Origin: an uncultured Flavobacteriales bacterium
Lineage (GTDB): Bacteria; Bacteroidota; Bacteroidia; Flavobacteriales_G; Salibacteraceae
DNA length: 52,118 nucleotides
Reading direction: 5' to 3'
Assembly: GCA_937899835.1 (NCBI GenBank)
Contig: CALCCE010000039.1
Coordinates: 1 to 52,118 of the forward strand
The translations under genes were made by a program, and so were the position numbers. Positions 28,175-35,899 of the stretch are shown here, one piece after another. Position 1 is the stretch's first letter. Each line of letters opens with the position of its first letter. Below the pieces are notes generated by a model, which had not been told where the DNA came from, searched no databases, and was given only the letters and a program-made list of their open reading frames with translations.

Positions 28175-28855
28175 ATGCTTGCGGACTTTATTTCGCTTAT
28201 TTACCCACGTCTCTGTGTGGGTTGTGGTCAGGCCTTGTTGCGGCACGAACCATCAGTTTGCACCATTTGTCGGTATAGCCTTCCCCGAACCCGCTTTCAC
28301 GGTGATCCGGAAAATCCGGTCAACAAATTGTTTTGGGGAAAAGTGGCCATAGAAAGGGCCACAGCTGGCTATCATTTCCGAAAAGGAAGTAAAGTACAAC
28401 GGTTGATTCACCAATTGAAGTATAAGGACCGGCCAGAAGTAGGCCGTACGTTGGGACTTTTTTTGGGGGAGGATTTGAAGAAAGATGCCCATTTTTCAAC
28501 CGTTGACCTGGTGATTCCTGTACCCTTGCATCCACGAAAAAAACGCAAACGGGGCTACAATCAGAGTGACTTCATCGCCGAAGGAATGGCGGACGGTTTG
28601 GGCATTGTCTCTGAGAACCAACTGCTATATCGGGCCATTGCCAATACTTCTCAAACACGCAAAGGCCACTACGAACGGTGGCAAAATGTTGCTTCTATTT
28701 TTAAGATCAACGAAAAGAAAGCGGTGGATCATAAGCATTTTTTGTTGGTAGATGATGTGGTGACCACCGGTTCTACCCTCGAATCGTGTGCCGCCACTTT
28801 GCTGAGCCTGCCGGATTGTAAGGTGAGCATTGCTACCCTGGCGGTAACCGATTAA
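28175..28855 (+). CDS. ComF-type phosphoribosyltransferase-like protein
   Basis: The 226-residue protein has an N-terminal double CxxC zinc motif (CVGC, CTIC within the first 35 residues), then KVQRLIHQLKYKDRPEVG, VDLVIPVPLHPRKKRKRGYNQS, and the PRPP-binding loop LLVDDVVTTGSTLESCA near residue 190. These are all ComF/GntX family marks. ComF acts in uptake or processing of transforming DNA in competent bacteria; many members are present without proven competence. It is cytoplasmic. The methionine sulfoxide reductase gene follows after 47 bases that contain a promoter-like box. Confidence 0.92.
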   Translation: MLADFISLIYPRLCVGCGQALLRHEPSVCTICRYSLPRTRFHGDPENPVNKLFWGKVAIERATAGYHFRKGSKVQRLIHQLKYKDRPEVGRTLGLFLGEDLKKDAHFSTVDLVIPVPLHPRKKRKRGYNQSDFIAEGMADGLGIVSENQLLYRAIANTSQTRKGHYERWQNVASIFKINEKKAVDHKHFLLVDDVVTTGSTLESCAATLLSLPDCKVSIATLAVTD

Positions 28856-28872
28856 GAGCGGTTGGCTTTTAC

Positions 28873-28880
28873 TATCTTTG
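28873..28880 (+). promoter_or_regulatory. Candidate -7 element before the methionine sulfoxide reductase gene
   Basis: TATCTTTG is an exact match to TAnnTTTG, 22 bases before the GTG start at 28903. No TTG stands about 20 bases upstream; transcription would start near 28887. Confidence 0.45.
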
Positions 28881-28902
28881 GCGCTCCCCAAAAACGGGTA
28901 CT

Positions 28903-29394
28903 GTGGCCGAATCTTTATTTGTAGACCAACACGCCAGCAAGGCAGAAAAATACCACGCTTTGCTTCCCCAATTACAAGCTCTTGTGGCGGGTGAAACCGA
29001 TTTGATTGCCGGTATTGCCAACCTCATGGCCGGACTTAAAACCGGAATGGGGTTTTTCTGGGTAGGCGTGTATTTTGTGAAGAACGATCAACTGGTATTG
29101 GGTCCCTTCCAAGGCCCGGTGGCGTGCACCCGAATTGGTTTTGGGCAAGGTGTTTGCGGAAGCGCGTGGCAACAAGCTCAAACGATCGTGGTAAAAGACG
29201 TAGAACAATTCCCCGGGCACATTGCCTGTAGCTCCGATTCCAAGTCGGAAATCGTGTTGCCTGCTCAGGGACCGGACGGAAGGGTAGCGCTGGTGCTGGA
29301 TGTGGACAGCGATCGCTTGGCAGATTTTGACGAAACCGATCAGCAAGCCCTGGAACAGGTGATTGCGCTGATTGAAGATTTGCTGAAAGCGTGA
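28903..29394 (+). CDS. msrC: Free methionine-(R)-sulfoxide reductase (GAF domain)
   Basis: The 163-residue protein is a single GAF domain with the three cysteines of fRMsr: C75, C85 and C109. Their spacing (10 and 24) equals that of Cys84, Cys94 and Cys118 in the E. coli enzyme, in matching context (VACTRIGFGQGVCGSAW and FPGHIACSSDSKSEIVLP). It reduces free methionine-R-sulfoxide in the cytoplasm with thioredoxin. The start is GTG at 28903, the only start giving the normal length. Its TGA overlaps the GTG start of the next gene, indicating translational coupling to an envelope lipoprotein with no obvious functional link. Confidence 0.93.
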   Translation: MAESLFVDQHASKAEKYHALLPQLQALVAGETDLIAGIANLMAGLKTGMGFFWVGVYFVKNDQLVLGPFQGPVACTRIGFGQGVCGSAWQQAQTIVVKDVEQFPGHIACSSDSKSEIVLPAQGPDGRVALVLDVDSDRLADFDETDQQALEQVIALIEDLLKA

Positions 29395-31025
29395 AAAACC
29401 TTTTTAAGTACACCTTGGGGTTCTTTCTGTTGCTCTTACTCGGTGCATGCGCCAAGCAAGTAGCACCCACTGGTGGGCCCAAAGACACCGATCCTCCAAA
29501 AATTGAAAGTAGCGAACCGCTCAATTACTCCACCAATTTTGTGGGAGTGACCATCAAGTTGCAATTTGACGAATTTGTGGTGGCGCGCAACTTCAAGGAG
29601 CAATTGGTGGCCTCGCCTCCATTTCGGGAGACTCCGGAGTTGAAAATCAAAGGAAAAACCGCGACCCTTCTCATCAAAGACACCTTGCGGGAAAACACGA
29701 CCTACACCATCAACTTTGGAAGTGGGATCGTAGACCTGACTGAGGGCAACCCATTGGACAGTAATATTTTTGTGTTCAGTACGGGCGATTACCTCGATTC
29801 GCTTTCCTTTTCAGGGAATGTGCGGCAGGCGTTTGACCTGAAACCCGCCGAAGAGGTGTATGTGATGATGTACGACGACCCATCAGACAGCATTCCCTGC
29901 AAGGAGCGCCCCACGTATTTTACCAAAGCAGACAAACAGGGGAATTTTACTTTCAACAACCTTGCGAGTGGCGATTATCAATTGTTTGCCTTGCAAGATG
30001 CCAACAACAACTATTTGTTTGACCAACCTAACGAAGCCATTGCTTTTCCAGGTCCATCAATTGATCCTGCTCAGCCCGATACCGTCCCAATCCAACTCAA
30101 CATGTTTCAGGAAGATTCGGAAAAACAATACGTGAAGCGGGCCAAAGCAGAGCATTTTGGCAAGTTGATGTTTGTGTTCAACCGGCCTTCTGACGAATTG
30201 CGCATTCAACCGACCAATTACAGCGGCAAAAAGGCATGGTACATCGAGGAGCGCCTCACCAACGGAGATTCAATCGTGTTGTGGTTGACGGATGTGGTGC
30301 CCGACACCTTGAACTTTGTGCTCTACGACGGTAACACTGCATTGGACACCGTTAAAATCTCCATTCCTGAGCGGAAAACGCAAGTGAAAGGAAAGTTGAA
30401 AAAGAACCAGGTTTCTCTCAGCCTGAAAAGCAATCATAAGGGCGGGGGCTATCCTTTCTTCAAAACCTTGCGGTTCATCGCTTCCAATCCGGTAAAGTCT
30501 TATCCTGAAGAAATCACACTTATGGAAGACAGCGTGGCCATTCAGGTTCCTTTTCGACAAATTGATCCGGCACTTCGCAAGTTTGAAGTGGACTATGCCT
30601 TTAAACAAGAGGTGAAGTATGAGGTTAAATTCCCTCCGAACAGTTTCACCGATATCTTTAACCTGAACAACGACTCTTCCAAGGTGAAGTTCACCACCAA
30701 GACGGAGCGCGACTATGGACAGTTTGTTTTAGAGTTTCAGGGCCCTGATAAGGATCATCCCTACATTTTGCAACTCTTAACCGAAAGGGGCGACCTGGTG
30801 CAAGAACGCGTCATTGGATCCAATACCAAATTGGATTTCCTCAACCTGGATCCGGGAAAATACCGCCTAAAGCTCATCTACGATGTGAATGGAAACGGAG
30901 AGTGGGACACGGGAAGCTACGGAGAGAAACGACAGCCGGAGAAAATCATTTTCTACCAAGAGCCGCTTGAAGTACGTGCCGGTTGGGACCTTGACATCAG
31001 CTGGACCGTTACCACCGAAGGCTAA
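29391..31025 (+). CDS. Lipoprotein with N-terminal bacterial Ig-like (BIG_5) domain
   Basis: The 544-residue protein starts with GTG at 29391, overlapping the preceding stop. The signal peptide ends LLLGAC (Cys20), followed by AKQVAPTGGPKDTDPPKI, a typical lead-in of a conserved Bacteroidota lipoprotein family. Residues about 35-130 form a BIG_5 domain (SSEPLNYSTNF, IKLQFDEFVV, NTTYTINFGSGIVDLTEGN). Residues about 135-220 look like a carboxypeptidase-regulatory or prealbumin-like fold (FTFNNLASGDYQLFALQDAN). A second copy of the same pattern near the end reads FLNLDPGKYRLKLIYDVNGN. The family is widespread and uncharacterised; envelope structure is the only inference I make. Confidence 0.82.
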   Translation: MKNLFKYTLGFFLLLLLGACAKQVAPTGGPKDTDPPKIESSEPLNYSTNFVGVTIKLQFDEFVVARNFKEQLVASPPFRETPELKIKGKTATLLIKDTLRENTTYTINFGSGIVDLTEGNPLDSNIFVFSTGDYLDSLSFSGNVRQAFDLKPAEEVYVMMYDDPSDSIPCKERPTYFTKADKQGNFTFNNLASGDYQLFALQDANNNYLFDQPNEAIAFPGPSIDPAQPDTVPIQLNMFQEDSEKQYVKRAKAEHFGKLMFVFNRPSDELRIQPTNYSGKKAWYIEERLTNGDSIVLWLTDVVPDTLNFVLYDGNTALDTVKISIPERKTQVKGKLKKNQVSLSLKSNHKGGGYPFFKTLRFIASNPVKSYPEEITLMEDSVAIQVPFRQIDPALRKFEVDYAFKQEVKYEVKFPPNSFTDIFNLNNDSSKVKFTTKTERDYGQFVLEFQGPDKDHPYILQLLTERGDLVQERVIGSNTKLDFLNLDPGKYRLKLIYDVNGNGEWDTGSYGEKRQPEKIIFYQEPLEVRAGWDLDISWTVTTEG

Positions 31026-31054
31026 CCTCCTCTTGATAGAAAATAAACTGCGGA

Positions 31055-31750
31055 TTAATGGCGGATTACTTTTCGGACCGTTTTTCCGCTGTCAGATGTT
31101 AGACTCAAAAAATAAATCCCCGGATCGTTTAGTTCCACAAAGTATTGTTGCCTGTTAACAATGCGCTCGCTGTAAACCACTTGCCCATTCATGTTTAGAA
31201 GTTCTACTAAAACGTCTTGTGGATTGTCTTGGAACTGAACTTCAACCATCCCGTTTACGGATGGATTTGGGAATATTTTTATGTCGTTTGCCTCAGTCTT
31301 TGTTCCCTCACTGACATTGGTTGGAATTATTTCATTGAACACGCCGTCTCCCCAATGTAGTTGACCGAACTGCATGCAAATCAAGACAATGTGGCCGTAA
31401 TCGTTGATGCCCACTCCCGAGGGTAGATTAAAGGTCATAGCACCTGACGAGTAGTTGAGCCCACTTATTGTCCCAATATTTTCTACGAGCAGCATTCCAG
31501 TAGTGTCAATAGGAGTTGTGTAGTCGTTGTTATTGGTCAAAAACACATGAACGTCAAAAACATTGGTTTGAGTCAGATAATTGGTGTCAAACCGTAGGTT
31601 GAGAGAATTGTCGTCGTACAATTCCAGGTACACATCTCCTTGGAGGGCATAATCACCATCCATTAGCGATGCTTTTCTGACATCTACCAAATTTTGACTC
31701 ATCGCAAAATGAGCAGAAAATAACAAGAGAAGTATCAATGCATTTTTCAT
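31055..31750 (-). CDS. Secreted DM13-like domain protein with T9SS C-terminal sorting domain
   Basis: The protein has 231 residues from ATG at 31750 (MKNALILLLLFSAHFAMSQ, signal peptide). The frame runs 44 codons further upstream, but nothing there looks coding. Residues about 22-138 resemble a DM13 domain: LNLRFDTNYLT, FDVHVFLTNN, GAMTFNLPSGVGINDYGHIV, then ICMQFGQLHWGDGVF, where Cys125 sits at the single conserved cysteine position proposed to be redox-active. Residues about 156-231 are a type A sorting domain (IKIFPNPSVNG, LLNMNGQVV, PGIYFLSLTSDSGKTVRKVI) for secretion through the type IX system. The DM13 call is by eye and moderate; the sorting domain is clear. Confidence 0.75.
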   Translation of the reverse strand: MKNALILLLLFSAHFAMSQNLVDVRKASLMDGDYALQGDVYLELYDDNSLNLRFDTNYLTQTNVFDVHVFLTNNNDYTTPIDTTGMLLVENIGTISGLNYSSGAMTFNLPSGVGINDYGHIVLICMQFGQLHWGDGVFNEIIPTNVSEGTKTEANDIKIFPNPSVNGMVEVQFQDNPQDVLVELLNMNGQVVYSERIVNRQQYFVELNDPGIYFLSLTSDSGKTVRKVIRH

Positions 31751-32363
31751 GATTACTATCCGGAATTTTTTACGGTTAAAAACAACGCTAAACCAAACGC
31801 TTTTCCTTATTCGATTGCTTTTGTTAACACCAGGTATTGAACGCATTGCTTGCAAAAGGGGGAAAACAACAGGTTTTACCAATACTGCCTGTATACTCCA
31901 ACTTATAGATAAAGGGTTACAGTAATAAGGGGCATTCCATTAGTCGGAAGGAAACCTTTCGAGTGAATGTTGGAGTTCAATCAAGGTTTAGATGTGTTCA
32001 TCTGAATGGGATTCAACCTAGTAAAAAATGCACCTCTCACAAAAACTATCCATAAAAAAGCCCTAAACAAAGCAAAGGATGTCTTCACACTGCATTTCTA
32101 GCTGAATTTAAAAGTTAGCGCACCGCAGAATTCCTTCACATAAAATGAACCTTGTTCTTCTTAAAAGCTTCACTCCCACCGGCTCTAATTACCCGGTGCC
32201 GGATACCTGCCAAATGGGCAAGTGTCGCACTATTGAAAACAGGAGGTAATTGCTGATCCAAAGTCAATGAGGCGTTTTAACAGCGTTAGCATTGTAGACT
32301 ACACAAGTTTACAATTGAGGGTTTTTTACTCGAATTTTATGATTTACTGCGGCTTTTGATTCA

Positions 32364-32522
32364 GTGGTTCACTATTTGAGCCCTCGTGATTTCACGGTCC
32401 ACGAGGGCGATTGGGATTATCCGTATGCGGCTATGGTTGACGTTTGGTTTCCACCTGACGGTCGCCCAACTGAAAGAAAGATCACAGAAATGTTTTATCA
32501 GGTTGAAGGATGGATGCATTGA
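32364..32522 (+). other. Unassigned 52-codon ORF, possible small gene or gene fragment
   Basis: Reading from GTG at 32364 gives 52 residues with a protein-like composition (segments GDWDYPYAAMVDVWFPPDG and ITEMFYQVEGWMH), ending at TGA 32520-32522. The frame is open back to 32343. Nothing similar continues upstream in any frame, so it could be a small gene with an alternative start or the tail of a lost gene. I do not recognise it. Confidence 0.25.
32380..32408. repeat. 9-bp perfect inverted repeat
   Basis: GCCCTCGTG (32380-32388) and CACGAGGGC (32400-32408) are separated by 11 bases. It has no T run on either side, so it is not a standard terminator. It lies inside the small unassigned ORF, about 215 bases before the YHYH gene, and could be an operator or RNA structure in that operon's leader. 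Confidence 0.5.
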
Positions 32523-32622
32523 TTTCAACCGCAAATGCACTTTTTTAAAACAGCAAGCGCTTTTTGGCGCAGGAATTTCAAGGCATTGTCTCCTAAGAAG
32601 CACCACTAACAACCGTGAAAAG

Positions 32623-33426
32623 ATGAATCGACTCAAAATTCTACCCCTGGCCCTTGTGGCCTTCGCTGCCCTTTTTGTGGCTTGCAACAACGACGACGAC
32701 AATGGCACTGCCTCCACTTCCACTCCAACCAATGGCACTCTGCATCAGGCTTTCTCTGAATTTTCCAGTGACAACGTAACCGTTTATCTCGACGGGGATG
32801 AGGTTGTGATCGAAACCAATGGGCAACCCAACCACACTTCTCCTTATTGGTCGAGTACCAATTCACGCATGGGCACCCCGGCAGCATCGGCGGATCATCC
32901 TTTGTTTGTGGCCCCTACCGTCACCAGTTATGACGATATGGCCCCTGGAAACATTGATGATTTTAATGGGAGCTATACTCTGCGCGTACCCGTTTCCGCA
33001 GAGAAAGCCAGCTCTACAAGTTCCACGGGATTGGGCGCTATCGGAATTGCAGTAAGCGGTGGTGTGATCTACAACGATGAAGAAGGGCCTAATGTGCCTT
33101 TGGACAATGCGGCTCCATCCCTGGATTATTCGGGCGCACACACGGGCCCACAATCCTACCATTACCACTTGGAACCCAAAGCCTGGTCTAACGACGACGA
33201 TGCCCTCATTGGAATTATCTCCGACGGTTTTTTTCTTTACGGCCGAAGAGACTATCCATCGGGCGCCTACCCTACCGATTTAGATGCTTCTGGTGGGCAC
33301 TTTGGTCCTACGCCACACAATGCTGATGGTGAGTATCACTACCACGTTCAAAACGATTTGTACCTGAACCTGTATTACATCCTATTTCCGGGCGACTATC
33401 AAGGCACTCCCAATGCGATTCGATAA
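32623..33426 (+). CDS. YHYH domain lipoprotein
   Basis: The protein has 267 residues from ATG at 32623; the frame extends 79 codons upstream, but the signal peptide (MNRLKILPLALVAFAALFVAC) fixes the start. Cys21 is the likely lipid site and is followed by NNDDD. The central and C-terminal parts carry two copies of the motif that names the family, Y179-H-Y-H and Y238-H-Y-H, with IGIISDGFFLYGRRDY and LDASGGHFGPTPHNADGEYHYH between and around them. The function of the YHYH domain is not established; paired His-Tyr motifs suggest metal binding. Its end overlaps the MORN-repeat gene by 14 bases, and an SCO1-like gene follows, which favours a copper-related role (inference). Confidence 0.88.
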   Translation: MNRLKILPLALVAFAALFVACNNDDDNGTASTSTPTNGTLHQAFSEFSSDNVTVYLDGDEVVIETNGQPNHTSPYWSSTNSRMGTPAASADHPLFVAPTVTSYDDMAPGNIDDFNGSYTLRVPVSAEKASSTSSTGLGAIGIAVSGGVIYNDEEGPNVPLDNAAPSLDYSGAHTGPQSYHYHLEPKAWSNDDDALIGIISDGFFLYGRRDYPSGAYPTDLDASGGHFGPTPHNADGEYHYHVQNDLYLNLYYILFPGDYQGTPNAIR

Positions 33427-34000
33427 GCTGATTGGTATCCTTCTTGTTTTATGGAGTGGCGGCTGTCACTCTCCAGAACCAGATGCATCAAATGTGGCGG
33501 TTCCAGACCGAAAGGTGGCCGTTGCTTCCCTGGTGCTGCAACCTGAGCAAGGGCTCTTTTTCTATGAAGGAGTACCCTTTTCCGGTACCGCCTCCGCTCA
33601 ATACGCCAACGGATCACCTTCTGCGTCTACGCAATACCTTTTTGGGAAAAAACACGGTGTGCACCAACAGTGGTTTCCCAATGGGCAATTGAGTTTCCAA
33701 AGCGAATACCAGCACGGCAAAAAGCACGGCACCACTACTTCTTGGTGGCAAAATGGCCAAAAGCGGAGTACAACCCCTTTCAAAAGTGGTGTAGTCCACG
33801 GCCAGGTGTTGCAATGGTACAAAAGCGGCACCTTGTTCAAGCGCTTGCATTTGGAAGAAGGGAAAGAAAATGGCTTGCAACAATCTTTCCGTGAAAACGG
33901 CAAACTGTTCAGCAATTACGAAGCAAAAAACGGCCGCGTGTTTGGTTTAAAAAGGGCGGGCCTCTGCTATCAATTGGACGATGAAGAGATTCAGCTTTAG
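33413..34000 (+). CDS. MORN-variant repeat lipoprotein
   Basis: The 195-residue protein has a short lipoprotein-like signal (GILLVLWSGGC, Cys18; the residue at -3 is Ser, so the lipobox is imperfect). From about residue 45 it carries five or more roughly 22-residue MORN-variant repeats: HGVHQQWFPNGQLSFQSEY, HGTTTSWWQNGQKRST, HGQVLQWYKSGTLFKRL, NGLQQSFRENGKLFSNY. Proteins with these repeats are often auto-labelled YwqK antitoxins, but nothing here supports a toxin-antitoxin function. ATG at 33413 overlaps the YHYH gene, and the end overlaps the SCO1 gene by 20 bases, so the three are translationally coupled. Confidence 0.85.
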   Translation: MRFDKLIGILLVLWSGGCHSPEPDASNVAVPDRKVAVASLVLQPEQGLFFYEGVPFSGTASAQYANGSPSASTQYLFGKKHGVHQQWFPNGQLSFQSEYQHGKKHGTTTSWWQNGQKRSTTPFKSGVVHGQVLQWYKSGTLFKRLHLEEGKENGLQQSFRENGKLFSNYEAKNGRVFGLKRAGLCYQLDDEEIQL

Positions 34001-34640
34001 ACTTGGCTTGGGTTTGCTGCTGCTCGGAGCGTGTTCTACACCTCAGAAAGAAGTAGACAGTCGGGTAGAAACCCTTCCTTTCTACAACGAAGCCAGTTTT
34101 ACTCCCCATTGGATCTCGCCCGAAGCCGCCCGAAAGGCTTCGTTTCACCAGGTTGCTCCTTTCCAATTGGTCAACCAGGATGGGGATACGCTCACTGAGG
34201 CCACGTTTGCCGGAAAGATTTACGTCACCGATTTCTTTTTTACTTCCTGCCCGGGCATTTGCCCTAAGATGACCCGCAACATGAAAGTGTTGCAAGAAGA
34301 ATTTAGGGAAGACAAGGAAGTGTTGCTCTTGTCCCACTCCGTTACCCCCAAGCGCGATTCGGTTTCAGTGTTGAAAGCGTATGCCGACAACCACGCCATC
34401 GTATCTGGAAAGTGGCATCTGGCAACCGGCAGTCAGGACGAAATTTACCATTTGGGTCGACAAGAATATTTTGTGGAGGAAGACCTGGGCTTACTAAAGG
34501 AAGCAGATGCGTTTTTGCACACCGAAAATTTTGTACTCATCGACCGGAACCGCTACATCCGTGGGATATACAACGGACTGAACCGCACCTCGGTACAGCA
34601 ACTGATCGCTGACATTCGCACCTTGAAAGGCGAACACTGA
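33981..34640 (+). CDS. SCO1/SenC family copper-binding lipoprotein
   Basis: The 219-residue protein has a good lipobox (LLLLGAC, Cys18) and a thioredoxin-like domain from about residue 55. The copper ligands are present: C90 and C94 in TSCPGICPKM, and H180 in DAFLHTENFVLIDRN. SCO proteins deliver copper to, or reduce the CuA site of, cytochrome c oxidase, and some defend against oxidants; a stand-alone lipoprotein form faces the periplasm. Here no oxidase genes are near; the partners are the YHYH and MORN lipoproteins upstream, with the start overlapping the latter by 20 bases. Confidence 0.93.
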   Translation: MKRFSFRLGLGLLLLGACSTPQKEVDSRVETLPFYNEASFTPHWISPEAARKASFHQVAPFQLVNQDGDTLTEATFAGKIYVTDFFFTSCPGICPKMTRNMKVLQEEFREDKEVLLLSHSVTPKRDSVSVLKAYADNHAIVSGKWHLATGSQDEIYHLGRQEYFVEEDLGLLKEADAFLHTENFVLIDRNRYIRGIYNGLNRTSVQQLIADIRTLKGEH

Positions 34641-34699
34641 GCAAAGTAAACACCCTTCTGCTTGGGCCTTTTTCGGCGAATTCGTTTCTTCCTAAAAAT

Positions 34700-35293
34700 A
34701 TGCTATCCAAAGTTTCCGCTGAGGTACTGAAACTACTTTCAAAACCGCCCCAATTTGCGATCCCTGAACTGGTAGACGTACCATTTGATAAGTCGCACCC
34801 CCAAAAACGACCCGTAAAATACACGGGCCAACTCCCAGAGGTGGGTGGCATTTATGCTTTCTGGCTGGATAATCAAGATCAAATAGCCGCCAGCTTGAGG
34901 CGAAAATTGCACCTAAAGGGACCCGCTGGCCAAAAGAAGGTTTGGATTGAAACATGCTGGCACTTGCCTGAAAAACAGCCTCCATACATCCTGCTCTACG
35001 TGGGCAAATCCACCAACTTAAAAAATCGATTTGGCTTGCACCTGAAACTGCAAACCGAAAAATGGCAATACCCTACAAATGGAAGCCTATATAAGCCTAC
35101 TACTTCTTGTCAGCTTCGATCTGGTATTGAACACCTGATCAGCCAACAGCCCAACCTCCACTTTTTCCCATTCATCAAAGAACGGCTACGGTACTCCTAC
35201 GTTAGAGTGGACCGGTTTGAAGATCGGTTCTACGCAGAAGATGCAGCCATTGGGCTGGGCAGGCCTTGGTTCAACCTTGATTCGGAGCGCTAA
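34700..35293 (+). CDS. GIY-YIG nuclease-like protein
   Basis: The 197-residue protein carries the GIY-YIG signature: G50-I-Y (GGIYAF), Y100-V-G (ILLYVGKSTNLKNRFGLH, with R110 and H114), E180 in the final helix (DRFYAEDAAIGLGRPWFN) and N192. All catalytic positions are thus filled. The spacing between the GIY and YVG strands (48 residues) is unusually long because of an inserted basic segment (LRRKLHLKGPAGQKK). Stand-alone proteins of this type include repair, restriction-like and homing nucleases; nothing adjacent tells which. It sits 59 bases after the SCO1 gene and may be cotranscribed or independent. Confidence 0.78.
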   Translation: MLSKVSAEVLKLLSKPPQFAIPELVDVPFDKSHPQKRPVKYTGQLPEVGGIYAFWLDNQDQIAASLRRKLHLKGPAGQKKVWIETCWHLPEKQPPYILLYVGKSTNLKNRFGLHLKLQTEKWQYPTNGSLYKPTTSCQLRSGIEHLISQQPNLHFFPFIKERLRYSYVRVDRFEDRFYAEDAAIGLGRPWFNLDSER

Positions 35294-35362
35294 ACGCCGG
35301 AAGCGTGGCATTGCATTTATTGATTCGTACCTTGTCACGGTTGTTTTTCTATTCTTCTAACC

Positions 35363-35887
35363 ATGTCCTTCTACCAAAAAGTAGCCGAAGTAGGTTCCAA
35401 ATTCATTCCGCGTCATAAGCTATTTCAACACGGGTTCAACCTTTCTCCGATGTACCGCCGAAGTACCGGTCGCATCATTTATGTAGAAGAAAACCTCATG
35501 CGCATTCGCGTGAAGCTACCCATCAGCTGGAAAAACCGGAATTATGCCAACACCATTTTTGGAGGCAGCATGTTTTCGGCGGTGGATCCCATTCCCATGG
35601 TGCAGTTGATTCAACTGTTAGGCAAAGGGTATGTGGTGTGGGACAAAGCGGCCCAGATTCAATTCAAACGACCGGCTCGGGAGCATTTATACGCCGAGTT
35701 TGTGTATTCCGAATCGGAGGTAGAAGACATACGAAAACAGGTGGAAAGAGACCGGGAGGTAGTTTTTGACAAATTGACTCAACTCACGGATAAGGATGGG
35801 AAAACTGTTTTTTGCGAGGTGACCAAAACCATCTATGTTGCCGATAAGGAATATTACAAGCGGAAACGGGCGGCCAAAAAGCAGTAA
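35363..35887 (+). CDS. DUF4442 hotdog-fold protein
   Basis: The 174-residue protein matches the DUF4442 group of hotdog-fold, thioesterase-like proteins: LFQHGFNLSPMYRRSTGRI, MRIRVKLPISWKNRNYANTIFGGSMFSAVDPIPMVQL, then VWDKAAQIQFKRPA. The N-x-x-G-T/S-IFGG-S-x-F segment is where hotdog thioesterases place the acyl-CoA pocket. Substrate is unknown, probably an acyl thioester. It converges on the omega-amidase gene with a 12-base gap. Confidence 0.85.
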   Translation: MSFYQKVAEVGSKFIPRHKLFQHGFNLSPMYRRSTGRIIYVEENLMRIRVKLPISWKNRNYANTIFGGSMFSAVDPIPMVQLIQLLGKGYVVWDKAAQIQFKRPAREHLYAEFVYSESEVEDIRKQVERDREVVFDKLTQLTDKDGKTVFCEVTKTIYVADKEYYKRKRAAKKQ

Positions 35888-35899
35888 AGCGATGGGTGT

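Larger units (their letters stand above)
31751..32622. other. Long non-coding stretch before the YHYH operon
   Basis: These 872 bases lie between divergent genes. Bases 31751-32340 are A+T-richer with many stops in all frames, and I see no gene there. One small hairpin (CGGAAGG at 31945-31951, CCTTTCG at 31955-31961) is visible. Bases 32343-32522 contain an unassigned short ORF with an inverted repeat. No exact TAnnTTTG was found for the YHYH gene, so its promoter remains unlocated. Confidence 0.5.

Noticed and set aside
32361-32738. 125-codon minus-strand ORF across the YHYH gene start
   Set aside because: Its N-terminal half is antisense to the YHYH lipoprotein signal peptide, and the composition (Arg, Leu, Val and Ser runs) looks like a shadow.
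33413-34000. YwqK-type antitoxin label for the MORN-repeat lipoprotein
   Set aside because: The label comes from repeat similarity only. There is no toxin gene beside it, and its signal peptide and SCO1 neighbour point to an envelope role.
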